Source: CAYMPH01 sp964529415 (GTDB lineage Bacteria > Spirochaetota > UBA4802 > UBA5550). Taken from it: 64,000 nucleotides of DNA. The stretch is taken from the NCBI GenBank assembly GCA_964529415.1, contig CAZGWD010000006.1, forward strand, positions 147,991 to 211,990, in the 5' to 3' direction. Positions 8,648 through 16,870 of this stretch are shown one piece after another. The translations under genes were made by a program, and so were the position numbers. The notes under the pieces were generated by a model, which made no database searches, was not told the DNA's origin, and saw nothing but the letters and a program-made list of their open reading frames with translations. The number at the start of each line of letters is the position of its first letter. The stretch's first letter is position 1.

Positions 8648-9523
8648 ATGATGTTAATATATAAAAAATCATACTTATCTATGTTATTAATTTTTCTGTC
8701 AGTAATTAATATCCATGCAAAGGATTTTAAAAAAACTGAAGATATAATTAACAGCATATTAAACGAACCTGCGAAAAAATATAAACAAAATCATGAAACT
8801 CCGAAAGATAAAAATAATTTGCCTGAAAAATCAGAAAAAGAAGACAAGGATTCCGGCGACAAAGATGCTCCAATCGTATCAAAAGCTGATGAAGTTTTAT
8901 ATAAAACAGGCATCCAGTTTTATAACAGCGAGCAGTATCCGCAGGCTATGAAGAATTTTGATGAGCTGAAATCAAAATTTTCCAAAAGCCAGTATCTTGA
9001 TTCTTCAAAAATCTGGATTGGAAAAATAAAAAATAAAGACTATAAGTATGATGATGCAATCAGGGAATTTTCAGGAGTTGGAATGGATTCAGGGGAATAT
9101 CCTGCAGCCCTTTATTTAACCGGGGAATCATATCAATATAAAAGAGATTTTCTCACATCCCTTGAATATTTTGAAAAAGTTTCATCTCAGTTCCCCCAGC
9201 ATGATCTTGCTGATAAAGCCATTCTAAAAATGGTAAAAATATATATGGATAATAAAAACGGCACCCAGGCTCTATATTCTGCTGTAAAAATTATAAAATA
9301 TTATCCAACAAAAGATACTGTAGACGATGCTTATTATCTTCTTGGCAAAATATATGAAAAAGACCAGTCTTTTCTTGATATTGAAACAGCGAGAAAATTT
9401 TACAGGCTCTTCCTGAAAAAAGCTGCCGCAGGAGACCCGTTGTTTGCGAAATCTCCTCTTTTAAAGAGGGTCGAATCAGATTTAAAGAGATTGGAAAGAG
9501 ATTATTTTAACCTTGAGAAGTAA
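8648..9523 (+). CDS. Exported TPR-repeat protein
   Basis: 291 residues. It has a signal peptide (cleavage probably after IHA, about residue 24), a Lys/Glu-rich linker, and then from about residue 80 a series of tetratricopeptide repeats (for example LYKTGIQFYNSEQYPQAMKN and YLTGESYQYKRDFLTSLEYF). The repeat type is that of BamD/YbgF (CpoB)-like periplasmic proteins that hold envelope complexes together. As the last gene of the three-gene set it probably binds one of the two preceding products. No lipobox cysteine is present. Confidence 0.7.
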   Translation: MMLIYKKSYLSMLLIFLSVINIHAKDFKKTEDIINSILNEPAKKYKQNHETPKDKNNLPEKSEKEDKDSGDKDAPIVSKADEVLYKTGIQFYNSEQYPQAMKNFDELKSKFSKSQYLDSSKIWIGKIKNKDYKYDDAIREFSGVGMDSGEYPAALYLTGESYQYKRDFLTSLEYFEKVSSQFPQHDLADKAILKMVKIYMDNKNGTQALYSAVKIIKYYPTKDTVDDAYYLLGKIYEKDQSFLDIETARKFYRLFLKKAAAGDPLFAKSPLLKRVESDLKRLERDYFNLEK

Positions 9524-9773
9524 TTATACCAAAGTCTGAAAATATTATAACATCAAATCTTCTAATTTTTTCCATTTATTAAAACCAAAAAAAATTTATA
9601 ATCAATTTAAATAATTTTGTTTAAAAATTGTTTATTTCTTAAAAAAACATTGACATTTTTATGCTCAAATTTATGAAATTTGTATATTCATTGTTTGTTA
9701 TATATTTTAATGTTTTTAAGATTAAAATAGAATTATACTGAATAAAAAAATTAAATTATATATGGAGGTTTAC

Positions 9774-11645
9774 ATGTTAAATCAATTAGTTGATACACGT
9801 GACGTAAGATTTGTATTATTTGAACTCCTTGAAGCGGAAAAACTTAACAAATACTCAAAATACGCAGATTATGACAAGGATACTTTTGATGCAACTATTG
9901 ATCTTGTGGAGAAAATTTGCGTAGAAGAGGTTTATCCAACAAATGATCTTGGCGACAAAGAAGGCGGCTGTGTTTATGATCCTGCAACAAAGCAGGTAAA
10001 GATTCCTCCTTGCTACAAACCTGTATTGGATGCTTATTATGAAGCAGGCTTTTACGGTTTATCAGACGATCCTGAGCATGGCGGAAGCGGGATGCCTGTA
10101 GTAATCAATGCAGCTGTTATGGAATATGCATGTGCAGCAAACTATCCTCTTGGAATGTATCCGGGCCTTTCTCATGGAGCAATGGAACTGATAGTTTCAT
10201 TCGGAACAGAAGAGCAGAAGCATAAATACATCCCAAAAATGATGACCGGCGAATGGGGCGGAACAATGTGCCTTACCGAACCTGAAGCAGGATCAGATGT
10301 CGGTAATCTTAAAACCAAAGCAGTAAAACAGCCTGACGGAACATATAAAATCAAAGGTCAGAAAATTTTTATCTCATCCGGTGAAAATGATTATTATAAA
10401 AACATTATTCACCCTGTTCTTGCCCGTATTGAAGGAGATCCAAAAGGAACAAAGGGTATTTCAATCTTTATTGTTCCTAAATTTCTTATTAACGAAGATG
10501 GATCTCTTGGAAAGCAAAACGATGTAGTTTGTACCGGAATCGAACATAAAATGGGAATAAAAGGTTCTTCAACTTCTTCTCTTTCATTCGGAGATGAAGG
10601 AACTTGTACAGGTTATCTCCTTGGAGAAGAAAGAAAGGGTATGAAAATCATGTTTCAGATGATGAACTATGCCCGTATGGGAGTTGCTCTCCAGGCTCAG
10701 GGAAATGCATCTACAGCTTATATGCACGCTATTACTTATGCAAAAAACAGACTGCAGGGTGCGCATGTAACTCAAATGCTGAATCCTGAAGCTGCACTTG
10801 TTCCAATCGTTCAGCATCCTGATGTTGTACGCATGCTTCTCTGGATGAAATCGCATCTTGAAGGACAGAGAATGCTCACTTATTTCATGTTTTACAATAT
10901 CGACCTTGCCCAGGTTGCTGAGGGCGATATGCAGAAAGAAGCAAATGGACTTGTTGAGCTTCTTACTCCAATAAGTAAAGCCGGCTGTACAGACAAGGGA
11001 GTTGAAATTACTTCTGAGGCTGTTCAGATCTACGGCGGTTACGGCTACTGTGCTGATTATCCTGTAGAGAAATATATGAGAGATTCAAAAATTCTTGCTG
11101 TATGGGAAGGAACAAACGGTATCCAGTCTATGGACCTTACAATGAGAAAAATTTTAATGAACCCTGAGCAGTTTAACCTGAATGCATGGAAGAAGAGAGT
11201 TCAGCAGACAGTTGATAAAGCCAAGGGCATTGTTGATGAAAAATATATCGAGCTTGTAGAGCGCGGCGTAAAAAGATTAGATGATGTAATTGAAATGATG
11301 AAAAAACAAATGGGTGAAATGAAATTTATGCACCTGTTCATGAATGCAACTCCACTTCAGCAGGCTATGTATATGCTTGCTATGGCTTGGGTTCATCTAT
11401 GGAGCCTTACAATTACTGTACCTAAGCGTAAAGCCCTTGTAGGCGATCTCAAAGGTGCAGATCTAAACAAACTTCTTGCTGATAATGCTGAAGCTGCATT
11501 TTATACTGGTAAAGTTCTTTCTTCCCAGTTCTATATTGGCATGGAATTTCCTAAATATTTTGGCAAGATCGAAGCGATGATGTTCGGAGAGGCTGCAGTT
11601 ATTAAAGCTACACCTGACATTTTTACCGGAGCACTTGCAGAATAA
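9774..11645 (+). CDS. Long acyl-CoA dehydrogenase (C-terminally extended type), copy 1
   Basis: 623 residues from the ATG at 9774. The upstream in-frame ATG at 9762 overlaps the GGAGG Shine-Dalgarno and is rejected; the paralogue at 38974 starts at the same point. The flavin-binding region MCLTEPEAGSDVGNLKTKA and the catalytic-base region AVWEGTNGIQSMDL are present, with Glu445 at the position of the MCAD base. About 160 residues follow the classical fold, as in the DmdC-like group with the extra C-terminal domain. It should oxidise an acyl-CoA to its 2,3-enoyl-CoA with FAD, passing electrons to ETF or another carrier; the substrate is unknown. The gene stands alone and ends in a strong terminator. 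Confidence 0.92.
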   Translation: MLNQLVDTRDVRFVLFELLEAEKLNKYSKYADYDKDTFDATIDLVEKICVEEVYPTNDLGDKEGGCVYDPATKQVKIPPCYKPVLDAYYEAGFYGLSDDPEHGGSGMPVVINAAVMEYACAANYPLGMYPGLSHGAMELIVSFGTEEQKHKYIPKMMTGEWGGTMCLTEPEAGSDVGNLKTKAVKQPDGTYKIKGQKIFISSGENDYYKNIIHPVLARIEGDPKGTKGISIFIVPKFLINEDGSLGKQNDVVCTGIEHKMGIKGSSTSSLSFGDEGTCTGYLLGEERKGMKIMFQMMNYARMGVALQAQGNASTAYMHAITYAKNRLQGAHVTQMLNPEAALVPIVQHPDVVRMLLWMKSHLEGQRMLTYFMFYNIDLAQVAEGDMQKEANGLVELLTPISKAGCTDKGVEITSEAVQIYGGYGYCADYPVEKYMRDSKILAVWEGTNGIQSMDLTMRKILMNPEQFNLNAWKKRVQQTVDKAKGIVDEKYIELVERGVKRLDDVIEMMKKQMGEMKFMHLFMNATPLQQAMYMLAMAWVHLWSLTITVPKRKALVGDLKGADLNKLLADNAEAAFYTGKVLSSQFYIGMEFPKYFGKIEAMMFGEAAVIKATPDIFTGALAE

Positions 11646-11665
11646 TTATTATTAAATTGATTTTT

Positions 11666-11704
11666 GAAAGCCTCCGGAACAAAATTCCGGAGGCTTTCTT
11701 TTAT
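11666..11704 (+). terminator. Rho-independent terminator after acyl-CoA dehydrogenase 1
   Basis: A perfect 14-base stem GAAAGCCTCCGGAA / TTCCGGAGGCTTTC with a five-base loop is followed directly by a T-run. It lies 20 bases after the stop codon. Confidence 0.93.
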
Positions 11705-11775
11705 ATAAGGGAATCTCGAATATTCATGATTGCTGATAAAACAAAAAAAATTTCAGATAGTTTTAGAAAATTTTT

Positions 11776-11821
11776 AGTTAAATATTTTAGTTAAATATTT
11801 TAGTTAAATATTTTAGTTAAA
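11776..11821. repeat. 13-bp tandem repeat
   Basis: Three perfect direct copies of AGTTAAATATTTT (11776-11814) plus a partial fourth lie in the 325-base gap between two plus-strand genes. The rest of the gap holds the terminator and AT-rich spacer with no gene that I can see. Confidence 0.85.
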
Positions 11822-11970
11822 AGTTTAAAAGATTATTTTCTCTCCAGCATTGATTGTTTAAATTTCAAATCCCTGAAAGCTCCTTTTTTAATGTCGGGTT
11901 CCGCGTTTATTTTTTAGTTGACATTTTTTTAATCCATTGTCCAATAATAGTTGTATAATATCTGAACAAA

Positions 11971-14187
11971 ATGTTGAAAAAATTTAAAAACCTGACCGGG
12001 AATTTTTTCCGGTTTGCTGTATGTTTAATATTTCTCGCCATAGCTATACCTTCATCTGCTGAATATCTTTTCCTCAAAGACGGAAGCATAATCAACTGCA
12101 AAGTAATTGAGGAAACACCTGTATATATTACAATTAAAACCGATAAAGAAAATAATGAAATCTATACCCAGGATAAAGTTTTAAGAGTCTTATATACTGA
12201 GCTGAATATGGGAAAAATTTATGTTCAGCTGAAAAACGGCAAATCTATGAGAGTATTTATGGTAGATGAGGACAGGAATACCTACACTTTCAGGAAGGAT
12301 ATCTACAAACCTGAAGAATTCAAGATTAAACGCGCGGAAGTCATGTTTATTACAGAGAGGAACCCTTCAGGGCTTAAAGGTGAACCGGAGCTGTATTCTA
12401 TCACCCTGACATGGTACCAATCGTTTGAAAAAATGGAAAAATTCAATATATATATTAAAAAGAAACAGGATGAGAATTTTACACTCATAGGTGAATCAGA
12501 GGAAATCAGATATGTTGTAAAAAATCTAAATAGCAACACAAATTATATAATAAGGATAACAGGAATTGACGGCGAAAATCTGGAAACCGCCCCGAGCAAT
12601 GAAATTGAAATACTTACAAAAAATCTGCCTCCATTCAGGCCTGAAAAAGCTTTTTATGAAAAACAGAAAAACGGAGATTACTTTCTGCAATGGGATAGTG
12701 CAGAAGACTCGGATGGCCGGGTTGTTAATTATATTATATACCGGTTGTGGAATAATAAAACTGAAAAATTTGCCAGGACCTCTGCAAATGAACTTCTGAT
12801 AAAAGGCCCTGTTAATTTTGAAAAATTATATGTGCGGGCTGTTGATGACAGGGGTGCCGATTCGCTTAGCAGAGTTTTTGATGAATATATTTACAGGGTG
12901 CCGACCGCTCCGGAAAAAGTTTTATTTGAAAAACTCGGTGATGGAAATTACCAGCTGACATGGGATAAATCAAAGGGCAGGATTGAAAAATATATAATAT
13001 CAAAAATTTATAATAACAAACGGGAAAAAGTCGCGGAAACCATTGAAACTGAATTATTACTTGAGAAAACAAATAAGTTTGAGAGTCTTTATGTTAAAGC
13101 TGTTGATAACAGAGGAGCTGAATCACCTGAAAGAATTTTTAATGAATCAAAAAATAAAATTCCGTCAAATACTGAAAAAGATTCTGCACGGTACTTCCTC
13201 AAAGACGGAAAGGACAGGTTTATCGAGGTCAGCTTTTCAGGTATACCCGGTGATGAGGCAAAGAAAAGGGTCAAAGATTTAAAAAATCTGTTTTCAGGAT
13301 GGGGGAGGATAACTGCTGGTAATATTGAATTTTATTTTACTTCAGATGGAATATATCCTAAAATAAAAATAAAAAAAATTTCCTACAATGAAGAAAATCT
13401 GATCCCGTATCTTCCTGCCGGATTATCGTTTCATGATAAGAAGGATGGGTTGCACTACATTTTACATATTTCTGTAGATAATAAATCTTATATACTGAAC
13501 GGGATATATATTGACGAGGAAAACTTTCTTAAGGAAATAAATAGTTCTATTATAAAAAAGCAAAACAAAGAACAAACTCAAACAGTTGAAAAACCGGAAA
13601 TAAAAGAAGATGATAAAGTCAAAAAAGTACAACACCGGCTTTCAGCATCTCTCGATGTAAATTATCTTATCCCTACCGGATTATGGGCGGATTTATTCTC
13701 CGGCGGTTATGGGTTTATGGCCGGTGTAACTCTCAACAACGCTGGAATTTCAATTAACGATAAAACAATTTTTCATCTGGATTTTTCACTTTTAATCGGA
13801 TATCACCAGCTTATGTCTAAGGCTACCCTTCCGGGTAGCACCAGTTTTATAAATACAGCATTTATGGTGCCGATATGTTTGTATTCAAGATACAATTTTA
13901 ATATCATCAATCTTTTCTTTATATCTCTAAAGCTTGGTGTGGGTATAAATTTTAACAATATTGAATACAGTCAGCAGCAGAATTCCGGCGGATATACACC
14001 GGCAGCTATAAGGCAATGGGCGCCTTCAATCAGCCTCGGGCTGCAGATCGGATACCCGGTTATAAAGGATAAAATAATGCTGCTTGCAGGTGCGGAATAC
14101 AGGTGGATGTTTGAAAGGAGTATGACATCTGACTCTATTTTATTTCAGCTTGGAGTGGAATATTCTTTTACCGTTTTCGGGAAATAG
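11971..14187 (+). CDS. Exported FN3-repeat protein with a C-terminal outer-membrane beta-barrel
   Basis: 738 residues. A signal peptide ends near residue 30 (PSSA-EY). A short beta domain follows (FLKDGSIINCKVIEE, 34-48). Three fibronectin-III-like modules come next (about 136-218, 222-310 and 312-395), with repeated phrases such as YVRAVDDRGADS and YVKAVDNRGAES. After a mixed domain and a charged linker, the last 180 residues alternate hydrophobic and polar residues in the manner of a beta-barrel (SASLDVNYLIPTGLW) and end in an aromatic strand (FQLGVEYSFTVF). It is probably outer-membrane-anchored with its FN3 modules in the periplasm or outside. No enzyme domain is seen. Confidence 0.7.
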   Translation: MLKKFKNLTGNFFRFAVCLIFLAIAIPSSAEYLFLKDGSIINCKVIEETPVYITIKTDKENNEIYTQDKVLRVLYTELNMGKIYVQLKNGKSMRVFMVDEDRNTYTFRKDIYKPEEFKIKRAEVMFITERNPSGLKGEPELYSITLTWYQSFEKMEKFNIYIKKKQDENFTLIGESEEIRYVVKNLNSNTNYIIRITGIDGENLETAPSNEIEILTKNLPPFRPEKAFYEKQKNGDYFLQWDSAEDSDGRVVNYIIYRLWNNKTEKFARTSANELLIKGPVNFEKLYVRAVDDRGADSLSRVFDEYIYRVPTAPEKVLFEKLGDGNYQLTWDKSKGRIEKYIISKIYNNKREKVAETIETELLLEKTNKFESLYVKAVDNRGAESPERIFNESKNKIPSNTEKDSARYFLKDGKDRFIEVSFSGIPGDEAKKRVKDLKNLFSGWGRITAGNIEFYFTSDGIYPKIKIKKISYNEENLIPYLPAGLSFHDKKDGLHYILHISVDNKSYILNGIYIDEENFLKEINSSIIKKQNKEQTQTVEKPEIKEDDKVKKVQHRLSASLDVNYLIPTGLWADLFSGGYGFMAGVTLNNAGISINDKTIFHLDFSLLIGYHQLMSKATLPGSTSFINTAFMVPICLYSRYNFNIINLFFISLKLGVGINFNNIEYSQQQNSGGYTPAAIRQWAPSISLGLQIGYPVIKDKIMLLAGAEYRWMFERSMTSDSILFQLGVEYSFTVFGK

Positions 14188-14310
14188 TCATGAAAATGCT
14201 TCCTTTGAATCATTAAATATCTAATGAGAATATGTAATTTGTGTTATTAAAAAAGGTGGGGTAAAAACTTTTTGTTTATTATAGAAGTTAGCTATTAAAA
14301 AAATAATAAC

Positions 14311-15177
14311 ATGATCATTAAAAAATTATACAAGAAACAACCTGGAACATTCTGCAAGTATAGCATAGTGATTTGTATTATTTTTGTGTCCTGCCTTTCC
14401 TGCAACCATGAAGTTTACTGGCCGCTTTACAATACAACCCTGACTGTGACTTACAATCCAAATTCAGGGTCTGGTGGCGCAGTACCTGTTGACAGCACGA
14501 TTTATCATACTAATGATATTGTAACAGTCAAGGCCCTTTCCGGTACAGGCCTTAATAAAGGAGGCAGCCCTTTCATCTACTGGAGTATGAATTCAGATGG
14601 TTCAGGAACGAGATATACAATGAATGAAACATTCACCATGGGCAGTTCGGATGTTGTATTGTATGCACAGTATGATACAACCAGAACAACTCCTTATGCA
14701 TTACGGGATATAGGCCCTGCCGGTGGATATATTTTTTATATTGCAGCAGACTATTCCAGCGGATGGAGATACATGGAGGTTTCACCTGATGACGCAGCAA
14801 CTTCTGTAGAATTCGGTTGCTGGGGTATATCAGTCGGACCGACATCCAGAAACATCGGGACAGGGAAGGAGAATACGGATCAAATTTTAATTGGCTGCCC
14901 GGCTACAACCACAGGTGCTTATGCATGCTCTAATTATTCCTTAAACGGTTATAATGACTGGTTTCTGCCGTCATATTATGAGTTAATCGAAGTAAATACA
15001 CAGATTCAGAATTTCGGCCTTGGCGGATCATGGATTAACAATTATTACTGGAGTTCTACAGAATATGACCCTGGTCAGATAATATATGGCGCATTTGGAT
15101 ATAATTTTATAACTAATTCGGCTGGTGGTCCTAGTAAGGGGGATTGGCGACATATTCGAGCAGGAAGGCGTTTTTAA
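14311..15177 (+). CDS. Lipoprotein with InlB B-repeat and DUF1566 (Lcl-type) domains
   Basis: 288 residues. An N-terminal hydrophobic segment ends in a lipobox (LSC, Cys31). Residues 45-125 form one Listeria-Bacteroides (InlB B-type) repeat: VTYNPNSGSGGAVP, then YWSMNSDGSGTRY and DVVLYAQY. Residues 135-288 are a DUF1566/Lcl-like domain with GPAGGYIFY, GYNDWFLPSYYEL and YYWSSTEY, ending in RAGRRF. Such proteins are surface-exposed and some Lcl-type domains bind polysaccharide. Ligand and role here are unknown. Directly downstream lies a remnant of an NHL-type repeat, so the gene may belong to a shuffling surface-protein family. Confidence 0.75.
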   Translation: MIIKKLYKKQPGTFCKYSIVICIIFVSCLSCNHEVYWPLYNTTLTVTYNPNSGSGGAVPVDSTIYHTNDIVTVKALSGTGLNKGGSPFIYWSMNSDGSGTRYTMNETFTMGSSDVVLYAQYDTTRTTPYALRDIGPAGGYIFYIAADYSSGWRYMEVSPDDAATSVEFGCWGISVGPTSRNIGTGKENTDQILIGCPATTTGAYACSNYSLNGYNDWFLPSYYELIEVNTQIQNFGLGGSWINNYYWSSTEYDPGQIIYGAFGYNFITNSAGGPSKGDWRHIRAGRRF

Positions 15178-15181
15178 AAAA

Positions 15182-15253
15182 GGCTTCACGACCGACGGAA
15201 CAAGTCTTTTCGTAACTGATTGAGCTAATAACAAAATCCGCAGGATTTATTGA
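15182..15253 (+). pseudogene. Remnant of an NHL/beta-propeller repeat coding sequence
   Basis: In a frame different from the preceding lipoprotein gene, the sequence translates as GFTTDGTSLFVTD, then a TGA at 15221-15223, then ANNKIRRIY, then TGA. The phrase TDGTSLFVTD-x(3)-NNKIRRI is the typical blade of NHL-type repeat proteins, with only the linking residues lost. It has no start codon or ribosome-binding site. I read it as the leftover end of a larger propeller gene or domain. Confidence 0.5.
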
Positions 15254-15739
15254 TTATAAATTCTCCCCTGTATCCGGAGAAAGCCGTTCAGTTTTGCCGG
15301 AAAGGTATGTTAGCAGGATTCTTTTTTTTGTGAAGCTGTATTCGCAGAGGTCGGATGATGTTTCCCTGAACCAGACACTTGTTCCATTTTGAGGATTGAT
15401 TTTTAAAAAGAAATATTTTTGTTTATCATCTATAAAAACAGAATATAGATAATTATTAAAAATTACCTGAAAACAGGATTTTCCCTGTATTTCCCAGAGA
15501 TTTTTGCCGTCAGATTTATCGAGAGCCATGAGGAAGCCTGTGATTTCGTCAGATTCACAGGAAACATAGAAAATATTTTTATCTTCTATTATGCTGACAA
15601 TATAAATTGATTCATCAACCTTCTTTATCCATTTTTTATTGAGAGTTTTTTTATCTTTGCAAAGTAAAATGGACTTTTCTGCATCATAGGATAAAATGTG
15701 ATCTTTTAAATCAAAATATATGCAGTTTTCTATATTCAT
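15254..15739 (-). CDS. PQQ-like beta-propeller fragment-sized protein
   Basis: 161 residues, no signal peptide. Phrases such as MALDKSDGKNLWEIQGKS and LKINPQNGTSVWFRE are the DxxxGxxxW blade pattern of PQQ/YVTN-type propeller repeats, here three to four blades, too few for a closed propeller. It may pair with itself or be a shortened gene. It lies 11 bases downstream of psd on the same strand and is probably co-transcribed with it. No function can be given. Confidence 0.6.
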   Translation of the reverse strand: MNIENCIYFDLKDHILSYDAEKSILLCKDKKTLNKKWIKKVDESIYIVSIIEDKNIFYVSCESDEITGFLMALDKSDGKNLWEIQGKSCFQVIFNNYLYSVFIDDKQKYFFLKINPQNGTSVWFRETSSDLCEYSFTKKRILLTYLSGKTERLSPDTGENL

Positions 15740-15750
15740 TTTTAGAAACT

Positions 15751-16611
15751 TTAATAAATTTCACCGATTATTTCGCCGGTTTTAATTTTTTTTCCTGCCT
15801 TTAGTTTATTCATGTTCCCGGCTTTTTTTTCAATTAGCAGAACTATTGTTGAGCCAAGATGAAATTTTCCGAGTTCATCTCCGGCTTTAACCGGAATCTG
15901 TTCTTTTTTATTAAAAACAGTTTCTGTTTTTTTCCTGAAGAAGCCTTTGTTTGTAATAATATTATTATATGAAAGGGTTATTCTTCCTACATTCATTGCT
16001 CCGACTTTACAAACTGCAATCATTCCCTTGCGTGTTTCAATAAATGATGTCAGTCTTTCGTTGATTGAGAATAATCCATGGAGACCTCTAACCATGAATT
16101 CCTGCACTGTAAAAAGTCTTCCCGGAGTATATAGCCAGGATGAAATTTTACCATCCGATGGAGAATGTATTCTGTGGTAATCGCCAGGAGCAAGATAAAG
16201 TGTAGCAAAAGAACCATCAATGAATTTTGATGCAAGGGATGACGGCAATAGATCTGAAATAGTATATTCAATGCCTTTTGCCTGAATTAATTTGTCACCG
16301 GTGATTTTTCCAAAACTGTCAATTCGTGCATCAACAGGCGATAATATTTTTTTACCGGTTGTATCAAATTTTCTTTTTCCTGGAATCAGGCTTCTTGTGA
16401 AAAATTCATCAAGATTTTTAAAGCCATTATCCGGTTCAGTATAATCGCTTCTGATTACTCCGAATTTTATCGAGTACCAGGCAATAATACTTTTTAACAT
16501 TGATTGTGGAAAATTTATTCTGGTAATAAGTCCGAAAATTCTTGATATTAATGCTGTCGGCAATATTTTAAATATATAAATTGCAAACTGAATTTTAATG
16601 TTTCTGTCCAT
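15751..16611 (-). CDS. psd: Phosphatidylserine decarboxylase proenzyme
   Basis: 286 residues. The enzyme makes phosphatidylethanolamine from phosphatidylserine and is membrane-associated. The self-cleavage motif LGST is present in KFHLGSTIVLL, so Ser254 should become the pyruvoyl group. SPVDARI, the APGDYHRIHSP histidine region and the GAMNVGRI stretch all match the family. Length is normal for the bacterial proenzyme. The window also encodes phosphatidylglycerol enzymes (pgsA, pgpA). Followed on the same strand by the PQQ-like ORF. Confidence 0.93.
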   Translation of the reverse strand: MDRNIKIQFAIYIFKILPTALISRIFGLITRINFPQSMLKSIIAWYSIKFGVIRSDYTEPDNGFKNLDEFFTRSLIPGKRKFDTTGKKILSPVDARIDSFGKITGDKLIQAKGIEYTISDLLPSSLASKFIDGSFATLYLAPGDYHRIHSPSDGKISSWLYTPGRLFTVQEFMVRGLHGLFSINERLTSFIETRKGMIAVCKVGAMNVGRITLSYNNIITNKGFFRKKTETVFNKKEQIPVKAGDELGKFHLGSTIVLLIEKKAGNMNKLKAGKKIKTGEIIGEIY

Positions 16612-16870
16612 TGTTTATTTTACCTGAGTTTTATCTTTATTCAGAATAATTATTTAAATTATAAAAATGTTTATTTTCATAAAAGGCAGTATAAGTGCAT
16701 ATCTGTCAATTATAAAGAAATAATAGTTAAGAAAAAATACTCCGGATTTAACTATCGCTTGACTTAGAAATAGGGATGAATAAAAATTGTTTGCTGAAAT
16801 TAATTTGAGATTAAATGAGCAGCTACAGCTCTTCTATGGAGTTATACAACAATGACAGGAGTTCAACATT

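Noticed and set aside
9762..9773. Upstream in-frame ATG of acyl-CoA dehydrogenase 1
   Set aside because: It overlaps the GGAGG ribosome-binding site of the ATG at 9774, and the paralogue aligns from the inner start.
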